DNA of 64,000 nt from CAWEWH01 sp963812775 (GTDB lineage: Bacteria > Pseudomonadota > Alphaproteobacteria > Rhizobiales > Beijerinckiaceae). Shown one piece after another: positions 17,992-25,259 of this stretch. The notes beneath the pieces were generated by a model, which searched no databases, had not been told where the DNA came from, and saw only the letters and a program-made list of their open reading frames with translations. The position numbers and the translations under genes are program-made. The number at the start of each line of letters is the position of its first letter. Position 1 is the first letter of the stretch. The stretch is from positions 1,240,001-1,304,000 of the forward strand of contig CAWEWH010000005.1 of assembly GCA_963812775.1 (NCBI GenBank), given 5' to 3'.

Positions 17992-18677
17992 GCGCGCCTG
18001 CCGCTTTGCAGCGCATCGCTGAGCGCGCCGAAGCTCTGGCGGCACGCCAGATAGTCGTTCGAGCTGGCCGCGTAACTGCCGAAATAGGCGCGTTCGACCC
18101 ACCCGATGATGTCGCGTAGCGCCGTGCGCGCGTTCGAGGGGACATCGGCCTGGCGCACGATCTCGCGGCTGGTCAGCGAATCGGCGAAGCGCAGATCGAG
18201 GCGCTTGCGCATCTCGTTGAGCCCTTGCAGCAGGAGCACGTGCATGGCCTCGACGAAGCGGCCCTGCCGCGCCAGCTCGTCGGCCTCGATCTGTGCGGCT
18301 TCATCGCTGCGCGCCGGGCCCATGCCGGTGAGCTCTGACGTCTCGTCCCACTCCGAGCGCCGCCCGAGCCGGCTGCCGGGCAGCATGTCGCGGAGATAGT
18401 AGAGGAGCACGACGAGGCCGCAGCCGACCGCGACATAGATGAGGATTTCGATCCATTGCAGGCTGACCCGCAGGCGTGGACCCGACGCCGGCTCGTGCGT
18501 CGGCAGCTCGGTCTGCAGATCGTGGGCGCCTGCGAGCCGCCCCGACTCGCGCGCAATCTCGGCCTTCGTCTGACCGAATGCCGGCATGCCGCCAAGGCCG
18601 GAATTCGCAAACGCCGCAGCAACGAGCATCATCGCGGCGACGATGCGACGTGCGGGTGCGGCGGGGATCAGGGACAT
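17988..18677 (-). CDS. DUF4129 domain-containing membrane protein
   Basis: This 229-residue protein opens the MoxR operon. A signal peptide or first membrane segment (RRIVAAMMLVAAAFANSGLG) is followed by a short periplasmic region, a second membrane helix (WIEILIYVAVGCGLVVLLYYL), and a cytosolic DUF4129 domain with ADELARQGRFVEAMHVLLLQGLNE-like sequence and SLTSREIVRQ. The start at 18677 gives the signal-like sequence. Together with DUF4350, MoxR, DUF58, SpoIIM and RDD it forms a single overlapping transcription unit on the minus strand. Confidence 0.82.
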   Translation of the reverse strand: MSLIPAAPARRIVAAMMLVAAAFANSGLGGMPAFGQTKAEIARESGRLAGAHDLQTELPTHEPASGPRLRVSLQWIEILIYVAVGCGLVVLLYYLRDMLPGSRLGRRSEWDETSELTGMGPARSDEAAQIEADELARQGRFVEAMHVLLLQGLNEMRKRLDLRFADSLTSREIVRQADVPSNARTALRDIIGWVERAYFGSYAASSNDYLACRQSFGALSDALQSGRRA

Positions 18678-18718
18678 GGGTGAGCGCGAACCCGGCAGGC
18701 GGTGATGCGCAACCCTAA

Positions 18719-18763
18719 CGCATGATCCGGAGAAGTTGCAGGCTTTTCGAACGTGACCGGCCT
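18719..18763. repeat. Highly degenerate dispersed palindromic element (module A)
   Basis: GCATGATCCGGAGAAGTTGCAGG with CTTTTCGAACGTGACC matches module A of the better-preserved copies at several positions. It lies between infC and the MoxR operon. Identification is tentative because of the many differences. Confidence 0.4.
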
Positions 18764-18835
18764 TCGAGACGCTGCCCGGCCGCCGCACGGCCGGACAGCG
18801 CAACCCGATTGGGATTTCGATGCAATGACGGGGAC

Positions 18836-19378
18836 CTAACGCGGCGCCAGGATCATGATCATCTGGCGGCCTTCCATCTGCGGCTCGCTTTCCACCTTGG
18901 CGAGCTGTGCCGTATCTGTCTTGACGCGGTCGAGGAGCCGGTAGCCGATCTCCTGATGCGCCATCTCGCGGCCGCGGAAGCGCAAGGTTATCTTGACCTT
19001 GTCGCCTTCCTCGAAGAAGCGGCGCACTGACTTCATCTTCACGTCATAGTCGTGAATGTCGATGCCAGGGCGGAGCTTGATTTCCTTGACCTCGACGGTC
19101 TTCTGCTTCTTGCGTGCCTCGGCGGCTTTCTTCTGCTCGAGGAACTTGAACTTGCCGTAGTCGAGGATCTTGCACACCGGCGGCGACGAATTGGGGGCGA
19201 TCTCCACCAGATCGAGCCCGGCCTCCTCGGCGGCTTTCAGGGCATCGAAGAACCCGACTATGCCGCGGTTCTGCCCACTGTCGTCTATCAATTGAACTTC
19301 GCGAACGCCGCGAATGTCCCTGTTGGCGCGAGGCCCGTCCTTCTGCGGGACCTGCAATGATCTCATGGGTCGGCGAAT
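18836..19378 (-). CDS. infC: Translation initiation factor IF-3
   Basis: IF-3 binds the 30S subunit and checks start-codon pairing. The protein shows the two-domain IF3 layout: an N-domain with DGPRANRDIRG and FFDALKAAEEAGLDLVEIAP, a Lys-rich linker, and a C-domain with KEIKLRPGIDIHDYDVK and KITLRFRGREMAH. The start chosen is ATT at 19376-19378, which gives IRRPM at the N-terminus and lies 9 bases after AGGAG; the next ATG (19364-19366) has no ribosome site. AUU starts on infC are known from E. coli, where IF-3 represses its own translation through them. The product is 180 residues. Confidence 0.95.
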   Translation of the reverse strand: MRRPMRSLQVPQKDGPRANRDIRGVREVQLIDDSGQNRGIVGFFDALKAAEEAGLDLVEIAPNSSPPVCKILDYGKFKFLEQKKAAEARKKQKTVEVKEIKLRPGIDIHDYDVKMKSVRRFFEEGDKVKITLRFRGREMAHQEIGYRLLDRVKTDTAQLAKVESEPQMEGRQMIMILAPR

Positions 19379-19387
19379 GGCTTATGT

Positions 19388-19392
19388 CTCCT
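19388..19392 (-). promoter_or_regulatory. Ribosome binding site of infC deciding an ATT start
   Basis: AGGAG on the minus strand is followed by nine bases (ACATAAGCC) and ATT. From the same site the in-frame ATG is 21 bases away, too far for good initiation. This supports the ATT start. Confidence 0.75.
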
Positions 19393-19501
19393 CTTGCTGT
19401 TGCAACGCGGTGGCCCGGATCGGCCCTGTGGCGCGACCGAGCAACGGCGGAGATTCGCAGAAAGCCCCTTGAAGTCAACCAACGCCTCGCCTTCGAAGCG
19501 G

Positions 19502-20746
19502 TTAATGCACGCCGTCGCGCCGGTCGTGTTCCAAGACGGCCACATATGTGTCGAGTGTCTCGGAAACCATCCTTTCCAGCGAGAAATGGGTCTCGACGTG
19601 GCGCCGGGCCCGGGCCGCCAATGCTTCGAGCGCGCTGGCCCCCAGGCCGAGCGCGGTGGCGATGCCGTCCGCCGTCCCCGCAACGTCCCCGGGCGGCACG
19701 CACCAGCCGGTGCGCTCGGCCGGCGGCACCCGCGGCGGCACCAGGACGGTCTCGGGGACGGCGCCCAGATCCGAGACCACGACAGGCGTGCCCATGGCCT
19801 GCGCCTCCACCGCGACGCGCCCGAAGGCCTCCGGCTCGGTCGACGGCACCGCGACCACCGAGGCGGCCAGGAGGGCGGCGGGCATGTCGGCGCAATGCCC
19901 GACCCGCCGCACGATGCCCTTGAGGTTGCGCGCCGCGATGAGCGTGTCGATCTCCTTCACGTAGCCGCCGCGGCCTTGCGGATCGCCGGCCAGCACGAAG
20001 GCGACACCGGTGTGCCCCCGGTCGACGAGCATCCTGGCCGCCTCGATCAGGATGCGCTGGCCCTTCCAGCCGGTGAGGCGCGCCGCCAGCAGCACGATGC
20101 GCTCGTGCGGCCCGACCCCCCAGGATCGCCGCAACGCCTCGACCCGCTCCGGCGCCACGGCGGACGGCGCGAAGACGGTGAGATCGGTGCCGCGATGGAT
20201 GATGCGCAGCCGCTCGCGCGCCTGCGGGTAGAGCTTGAGGATAAGGCTCGCCGTGTAGTTCGAATTGGCGATGACCACATCGCCGCGCGCCATCACCGAA
20301 TTGTATAGCAGCTTCACCGGCGAGCGGCCGGAATAGCTGCCGTGGAAGGTGGTCACGAACGGGATGCGCAGCGCCCCGGCCGCCACATGCGCCACCCAGG
20401 CTGGAGCGCGCGAGCGGGCATGCACCAGCGCCACGCCTTCGTCGAGGCAGATGCGGGCGAGGCGGCGCATATTGACCGCCATGGCGATCGGGTTCTTGGA
20501 GCGCGCCGGAAACGGAATCCAGATACCGCCCTTGGCCTGCAACTCGCCGACCAGGCGGCCTCCCTCCGTGGCGACAAGCGCACGGGCTCCGACCGCCGCG
20601 AGAGCCGAGGCGATATCGACGGCGGTACGTTCGGCGCCGCCAGCCTCCAGCTCGGGCACGACCTGCAGCAGCGTGCGCCCTGTCAGCGGATGGGCACCAT
20701 GCGCCGGGAGAAGCGCCGAAGTGCCGGGTCGGTTGAAGGCGGGCAC
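19502..20746 (-). CDS. GT4-type glycosyltransferase
   Basis: The 414-residue protein has the GT-B fold of family 4 glycosyltransferases, which use nucleotide-sugars to build surface polysaccharides. The N-terminal half carries LLQVVPELEAGGAERT and ARSRAPAWVAH. The C-terminal half carries ARLTGWKGQRILIEAA, then the EPEAFGRVAVEAQAMGTP motif with the two acidic residues of the E-x7-E pattern. The donor and acceptor cannot be read from sequence. It lies 123 bases upstream (in coordinates, beyond) of infC and divergent from the alpha/beta hydrolase; the dTDP-rhamnose genes 2 kb away make a sugar-related role plausible. Confidence 0.88.
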   Translation of the reverse strand: MPAFNRPGTSALLPAHGAHPLTGRTLLQVVPELEAGGAERTAVDIASALAAVGARALVATEGGRLVGELQAKGGIWIPFPARSKNPIAMAVNMRRLARICLDEGVALVHARSRAPAWVAHVAAGALRIPFVTTFHGSYSGRSPVKLLYNSVMARGDVVIANSNYTASLILKLYPQARERLRIIHRGTDLTVFAPSAVAPERVEALRRSWGVGPHERIVLLAARLTGWKGQRILIEAARMLVDRGHTGVAFVLAGDPQGRGGYVKEIDTLIAARNLKGIVRRVGHCADMPAALLAASVVAVPSTEPEAFGRVAVEAQAMGTPVVVSDLGAVPETVLVPPRVPPAERTGWCVPPGDVAGTADGIATALGLGASALEALAARARRHVETHFSLERMVSETLDTYVAVLEHDRRDGVH

Positions 20747-20814
20747 CGTTGTCAGAGCTCTGCAAATGCGTCACGGAAGGCCGCCTCACGAGAGGGGCCG
20801 AAGCGAGGTTTAGG

Positions 20815-21597
20815 GTGAGCGAGCCAAAACTGCAATTTGTCCGGCCGGCGGCGGGCGATGATGCCGACCGGGGTCTGGCGGTGCTGGCGCGGCCAGGTTT
20901 GCCGCCGCCGATCGTCTGGATGGGAGGCTTCCGCTCGGACATGCGGGCCACCAAGGCGAGTGCGCTCGATGCTTGGGCCGAGCAAAAAGGCCGCGCCTAT
21001 ATCCGCTTCGACTATTCGGGCCACGGCGAATCGGGCGGCCGCTTCGAGGCGGCGACGATCTCCTCGTGGCTCGCCGACAGCCTCGCCGTGCTCGACGGCT
21101 TCGCCACCGCGCCTCCCGTGCTCGTCGGGTCCTCGATGGGCGCTTGGCTCGCGCTGCTGGCGACGTTGCGATTGCGCCGCGAGGCGCCGGAGCGCGCGCC
21201 CGCCGGCCTCGTGCTCATCGCGCCGGCCGTCGACTTCACCGAGCGGCTGATGTGGCCCAGCCTTTCCGACGACGCGAAGGCGGCAATTGAGCGCGACGGC
21301 GTGTGGATGCGCCCGTCGGCCTATTCACCCGATCCGTATCCGATCACGCGCCGCTTAATCGAGGATGGCCGCCAGCATCTGCTGTTCGACAAGCCGATCG
21401 AGGTCGGTTGTCCGGTCCACATTCTGCAGGGCATGCAGGACCCCGACGTGCCGTGGCGGCACGCCGTGGCGCTCGTCGAACACATGCCGGGCGACGCTGT
21501 CGATCTGACCTTGATCAAGGATGGCGATCATCGCCTGTCGCGGCCACAGGACATCGCCCGACTGCTCAACGCCGTCGAGCGCATCGCCGGGGCATGA
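20815..21597 (+). CDS. Alpha/beta hydrolase
   Basis: The 260-residue protein is a compact alpha/beta hydrolase, similar in layout to the ABHD10-like and carboxylesterase groups. The oxyanion region is VWMGGFRSDM, the helix contains FDYSGHGES, the nucleophile elbow is VLVGSSMGAWLAL (Ser in GSSMG), and the late acid and histidine are in ILQGMQDPDVPW and DGDHRLSRP. The start is uncertain: GTG 20815 removes an unlikely leader from an in-frame start at 20749. Esterase or thioesterase activity is probable; the substrate is unknown. Confidence 0.83.
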   Translation: MSEPKLQFVRPAAGDDADRGLAVLARPGLPPPIVWMGGFRSDMRATKASALDAWAEQKGRAYIRFDYSGHGESGGRFEAATISSWLADSLAVLDGFATAPPVLVGSSMGAWLALLATLRLRREAPERAPAGLVLIAPAVDFTERLMWPSLSDDAKAAIERDGVWMRPSAYSPDPYPITRRLIEDGRQHLLFDKPIEVGCPVHILQGMQDPDVPWRHAVALVEHMPGDAVDLTLIKDGDHRLSRPQDIARLLNAVERIAGA

Positions 21598-21614
21598 GCC
21601 AAGAAAACTGCAGA

Positions 21615-21869
21615 CTAGTGGACGCTGACCGTTTCGAGGTCGTTCGCCCATGCATTGGCGAGCGCCGCTTCGCGCGAGTCGGTCAGCATGATGGGCGTGC
21701 CGTCCGCCGAGAGGAGCGCGAACAGCTCGATACCGGGCTGCAGCTCGGGCGCCTGCGGAAACAAGCGCTGAACGTCTTCCGAGCGAATGGCCTTCACGTA
21801 AGCCAGATGCCCTGATCCCGCGCGGGCCAGTTCGGCGAGGGTGGCTGTCTTCACAAGGGTCTCGTTCAT
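21615..21869 (-). CDS. DUF1150 domain-containing protein
   Basis: This 84-residue protein matches DUF1150, small alphaproteobacterial proteins commonly encoded next to hsp20: AYVKAIRSEDVQRLFP, then GIELFALLSADGTPIMLTDSREAALANAWAND. The start at 21869 follows GGAGACACGAA. It lies 49 bases downstream of the hsp20 gene on the same strand, so it is probably on the heat-shock transcript. Function is unknown. Confidence 0.85.
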   Translation of the reverse strand: MNETLVKTATLAELARAGSGHLAYVKAIRSEDVQRLFPQAPELQPGIELFALLSADGTPIMLTDSREAALANAWANDLETVSVH

Positions 21870-21918
21870 TTCGTGTCTCCTGGCACCCTCCTCGAGAGCG
21901 GTGCCGCTGCCGGCGGTG

Positions 21919-22347
21919 TCATGCACCCGCCGAAATCTCGATCTTGCGCACGATGCGGGCAGCATCCGGTCGCACGAGATCGATCGACAAAAGCCCGCTG
22001 CTGAGATCCGCGCCCTGAACCTCCATCCCATCCGCGAGCAGGAACGAACGCTGGAATTGCCGCGCCGCGATGCCGCGATGCAGGAACTGCCGGACGGTTT
22101 CGTCCACCTGTTTGCCGCGGATCACCAACTGGTTTTCCTCCAGCGTGATTTCAAGCTGGTCCCGGGTGAAGCCCGCGACCGCAAGGGTAATCCGCAACCG
22201 CTCCGGTTCGTTCCCAGCCCGGCCAATGCGCTCGATATTGTAGGGCGGATAGCCGTCGGACGCGGCCTTTACGACCCTGTCCAGGGCCTGCTCGATCTCG
22301 TCGAAACCGAGCAGAAACGGATGCGAAAACGGCGAAGCCCGCGACAT
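21919..22347 (-). CDS. Small heat-shock protein, Hsp20 family
   Basis: The 142-residue product is an alpha-crystallin-type holdase that keeps unfolding proteins soluble. It starts MSRASPFSHPFLLGFDEIE, as in rhizobial HspA-class proteins, and has the alpha-crystallin domain at about 35-130 with LRITLAVAGFTRDQLEITLE and IAARQFQRSFLLADGMEV. The start at 22347 follows GAGGGGG; an upstream ATG at 22368 lacks such a site. A consensus RpoH promoter lies 58-86 bases upstream of this start. The last residues lack a typical IxI motif. Confidence 0.92.
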   Translation of the reverse strand: MSRASPFSHPFLLGFDEIEQALDRVVKAASDGYPPYNIERIGRAGNEPERLRITLAVAGFTRDQLEITLEENQLVIRGKQVDETVRQFLHRGIAARQFQRSFLLADGMEVQGADLSSGLLSIDLVRPDAARIVRKIEISAGA

Positions 22348-22404
22348 GTTCGAAGCCCCCTCAGGCACTTCGGAAAAGTGACCCGCAATTGCGGCGTCGC
22401 TCTC

Positions 22405-22433
22405 AATGTAGGGACATTGCCTGCGGTTTCAAG
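22405..22433 (-). promoter_or_regulatory. RpoH (sigma-32) heat-shock promoter of hsp20
   Basis: On the minus strand CTTGAAA is followed by 13 bases and CCCTACATT, close to the sigma-32 consensus of CTTGAAA, 11-16 bases and CCCCATnT. It points into the hsp20-DUF1150 pair. No ROSE-type RNA thermometer was recognised in the roughly 55-base leader, but folding was not computed. Confidence 0.75.
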
Positions 22434-22622
22434 CCGTTAGCCGCCTGTTGGCGCCCCCGTCATGACGTTCCGGCCGGATGCCGGCAAAGCTCCGTTAGCA
22501 ACTGGTAAACGGCCCCGTTGCGCCGCCCGTGTTGGGGCGCTTTCTTGACACCAGGGATCGCGGGCGCGACAGACGGCGCAGATACCAATTGTGCGGTTCC
22601 CGTCACTCCGATCAAATTTGCG

Positions 22623-23195
22623 ATGGAAGTTCGTAAGACGCGCTTGCCCGGCGTTCTCGTCCTGAAGCCAAGACGATTTAGCGACAATCGCGGCTTCTTC
22701 GTCGAGACCTACAACGAGCGCGTCTTTCGCGCCGCCGGTGTCGTGGCAGCGTTCACGCAAGACAACCAGTCCATGTCGGTGGCGCGCGGCACGGTTCGCG
22801 GCCTGCATTTCCAGCTTCCGCCGGAGGCGCAGGCCAAGCTCATGCGCGTCGTCGCCGGCCGCGTCTACGATGTCGTTGTCGATCTGCGGGCTGGCTCGCC
22901 CGCCTATGGCCAGTGGCTGGCGGAGGAACTCACAGCGGAGGGTGGCGAGCAGGTCTACATCCCGGCCGGCCTCGCGCACGGCTTCTGCACCCTGGAGCCG
23001 ATGACGCAGGTGGCCTACAAGGTCGATCGTCCGTATGCGCCGCAATGCGACAGCGGCATTCTTTGGAACGATCCGCAGCTCGCCATCGCCTGGCCGGTCA
23101 AGGACAGCGAGGCGACTCTGTCCGACAAGGACCGCAACATGGGAAGCTTTGCCGCGTTCACGTCGCCCTTCCGCTACGAGCCTCCCGTTGGCTGA
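22623..23195 (+). CDS. rfbC: dTDP-4-dehydrorhamnose 3,5-epimerase
   Basis: The 190-residue cupin-fold enzyme performs the third step of dTDP-L-rhamnose synthesis. Family motifs are present: RFSDNRGFFVETYNE, FTQDNQSMSVARGTVRGLHFQ with the catalytic His in GLHFQ, VYDVVVDLRAGSP, YIPAGLAHGFCTLE and DPQLAIAWP. The start ATG 22623 yields the normal length. The stop overlaps the start of rfbB, so the three rfb genes form one unit. The usual first gene, rfbA, is not in this window. Confidence 0.95.
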   Translation: MEVRKTRLPGVLVLKPRRFSDNRGFFVETYNERVFRAAGVVAAFTQDNQSMSVARGTVRGLHFQLPPEAQAKLMRVVAGRVYDVVVDLRAGSPAYGQWLAEELTAEGGEQVYIPAGLAHGFCTLEPMTQVAYKVDRPYAPQCDSGILWNDPQLAIAWPVKDSEATLSDKDRNMGSFAAFTSPFRYEPPVG

Positions 23196-24246
23196 GCGCT
23201 TTCTCGTCACCGGCGGCGCCGGTTTCATCGGCTCAGCCGTGGTGCGCCACCTCGTCGGCGCCGGCCACGACGTGCTCGTTGTCGACAAGCTCACCTATGC
23301 TGGCAACCTCGACAGCCTGGCGCCGGTCGCGGCGAGCCCTCACTACCGCTTCGTCAAAGCCGACATCTGCGACGGCGCCGCCATGCGCGCGGCGCTCGCC
23401 GAGTTCCGACCCGACGTGGTGATGCATCTCGCCGCCGAGAGCCATGTCGATCGCTCCATCGACGGTCCCGGCGAGTTCGTCGCCACCAACATCGTCGGCA
23501 CGTACACGCTGCTGGAGGCCGCCCTCGATCATTGGCGGCGATTGCCCGAGGCGCAGCGGCGGGCCTTTCGCTTCCACCACGTCTCCACCGACGAGGTGTT
23601 CGGCTCGCTCGGCGACAGCGGCAGCTTCCGTGAAACCACCGCCTACGCCCCGACCTCGCCCTATGCCGCCTCGAAGGCCTCGGCGGATCATCTCGTCAAC
23701 GCGTGGCGTCATACGTTCGGGCTGCCGGCCATCATCAGCAATTGCTCGAACAATTACGGCCCCTACCATTTTCCCGAGAAGCTCATCCCGCTGGTGATCA
23801 TCAATGCGCTCGAGGGCAAGACGCTGCCCATCTACGGTGAGGGGCGCAACGTGCGCGACTGGCTCTATGTCGAAGACCATGCCCGCGCGCTCCTCGACAT
23901 CGCCACGCGCGGCCGCGTCGGCGAGTGCTATTGCGTCGGCGGCGTCGGCGAGCGCGCCAATCTCGACGTGGTGCGGGCCATCTGCGGGCTCGTCGACGAG
24001 CTGGCGCCCGACAGCAAGATCGGGCCGCGCGAAAAGCTGATCGCCTTCGTGACCGACCGGCCGGGCCACGATCTGCGCTATGCCATCGATCCCGGCAAGG
24101 TCATGGCCGAGCTCGGCTGGGCGCCGCGCGAGACGTTCGAGAGCGGCCTGCGCAAGACCGTCGTATGGTTCCTGGAGAACCGGCCGTGGTGGGAGCGCAT
24201 TCGCGCCGGCATTTATCACGGTGAACGCCTTGGGGTCGTGGCGTGA
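23188..24246 (+). CDS. rfbB: dTDP-glucose 4,6-dehydratase
   Basis: This extended short-chain dehydrogenase converts dTDP-glucose to the 4-keto-6-deoxy sugar. The NAD loop is FLVTGGAGFIGSAVVRHL, the active site is STDEVFG with the YAASKASADH motif, and the substrate region includes NNYGPYHFPEKLIPL and VRDWLYVEDHARAL. The start is TTG 23188, which overlaps the end of rfbC; the open frame runs on upstream but only through rfbC. This gives 352 residues, the normal length. Confidence 0.95.
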   Translation: MAERFLVTGGAGFIGSAVVRHLVGAGHDVLVVDKLTYAGNLDSLAPVAASPHYRFVKADICDGAAMRAALAEFRPDVVMHLAAESHVDRSIDGPGEFVATNIVGTYTLLEAALDHWRRLPEAQRRAFRFHHVSTDEVFGSLGDSGSFRETTAYAPTSPYAASKASADHLVNAWRHTFGLPAIISNCSNNYGPYHFPEKLIPLVIINALEGKTLPIYGEGRNVRDWLYVEDHARALLDIATRGRVGECYCVGGVGERANLDVVRAICGLVDELAPDSKIGPREKLIAFVTDRPGHDLRYAIDPGKVMAELGWAPRETFESGLRKTVVWFLENRPWWERIRAGIYHGERLGVVA

Positions 24247-25112
24247 TCCTCGTCTTCGGAGGCGCCGGCCAGCTCGGCCAGGAGCTGGTGCAGGCGGCGA
24301 AAGCCGGCGGCGTGGCGCTGACGGCGCTGAGCCGCGCCGATGCCGACATCGCCGCCGCCGCCGACATTCGCCGCGGCCTCGCGCGCCATCGGCCGTCCGT
24401 CGTCGTCAACGCCGCCGCCTACACCAAGGTCGACCTCGCCGAGAGCGAGCCCGATGAGGCGCGGCGCGCCAACGAAACCGGCCCCGGCGTGCTGGCCGAT
24501 GCTTGCGCGCGGGCCGGCATTCCGCTTTTGCATTTCTCCACCGACTTTGTGTTCGACGGTCGCAAGCAGGGCGCTTACGTGGAGAGCGATGCCGTCGCGC
24601 CGCTTGGCGTCTACGGGCGCACCAAGGCGGCCGGCGAGGCGGCGGTGCGGCGTGCGGCGCCGCGCCATGTCATCGTGCGCACCTCGTGGGTCTACGGCGC
24701 CCATGGCAGCAACTTCCTGAAGACGATGTTGCGTCTTGCCCGCGAGCGCGACGAGCTGCGTGTCGTCGCCGACCAGCACGGCGCGCCGACCTCGACGCGC
24801 GATCTGGCGCGGATCGTCCTTGCCCTCGCGCCGCGGCTTGCCGCCGGCGAGAATGCCTGGGGCACCTATCACTTCGCCGGCCGCGGCTTCACGACCTGGC
24901 ACGGCTTCGCCGACGCCATCGTGGCGGCGGCCGCGCCGGCGCTCGGGCGCCGGCCGCTGGTCACGGCCATCACCGCCGCCGAGTATCCGGCCGCGGCACG
25001 GCGGCCGGCCAATTCGCGGCTCGATTGCACCCTGTTCGAGCGCACCTTCGGGCTGAGCCCGCGCCCGTGGCAGGACGAGATGCGCCACGCCGTCGAGGCG
25101 GCGCTGCGCTAA
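24243..25112 (+). CDS. rfbD: dTDP-4-dehydrorhamnose reductase
   Basis: The 289-residue reductase makes dTDP-L-rhamnose in the last step. It has a Rossmann start (ILVFGGAGQLGQELVQAA), NAAAYTKVDLAESEPDEA, the FSTDFVFDG motif and YGRTKAAGEAAV with the catalytic Tyr and Lys. Start GTG 24243 shares four bases with the rfbB stop. The operon thus supplies rhamnose for a lipopolysaccharide or capsule; the glycosyltransferase at 19502 might use it, by inference. Confidence 0.95.
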   Translation: MILVFGGAGQLGQELVQAAKAGGVALTALSRADADIAAAADIRRGLARHRPSVVVNAAAYTKVDLAESEPDEARRANETGPGVLADACARAGIPLLHFSTDFVFDGRKQGAYVESDAVAPLGVYGRTKAAGEAAVRRAAPRHVIVRTSWVYGAHGSNFLKTMLRLARERDELRVVADQHGAPTSTRDLARIVLALAPRLAAGENAWGTYHFAGRGFTTWHGFADAIVAAAAPALGRRPLVTAITAAEYPAAARRPANSRLDCTLFERTFGLSPRPWQDEMRHAVEAALR

Positions 25113-25259
25113 AGCGCGCCCGGCATCGTCGCCCCGTTCTATGGTTTTGATTTTGCGCACGAACTTGTCCGAACCACCCGCCCTTTTCGAGATCGTCCGC
25201 TAAGCGCTTATTAAACGTCCGCCGCTAGCGTCGGCCGGCACTTTTTGGCCGGGACCGTC

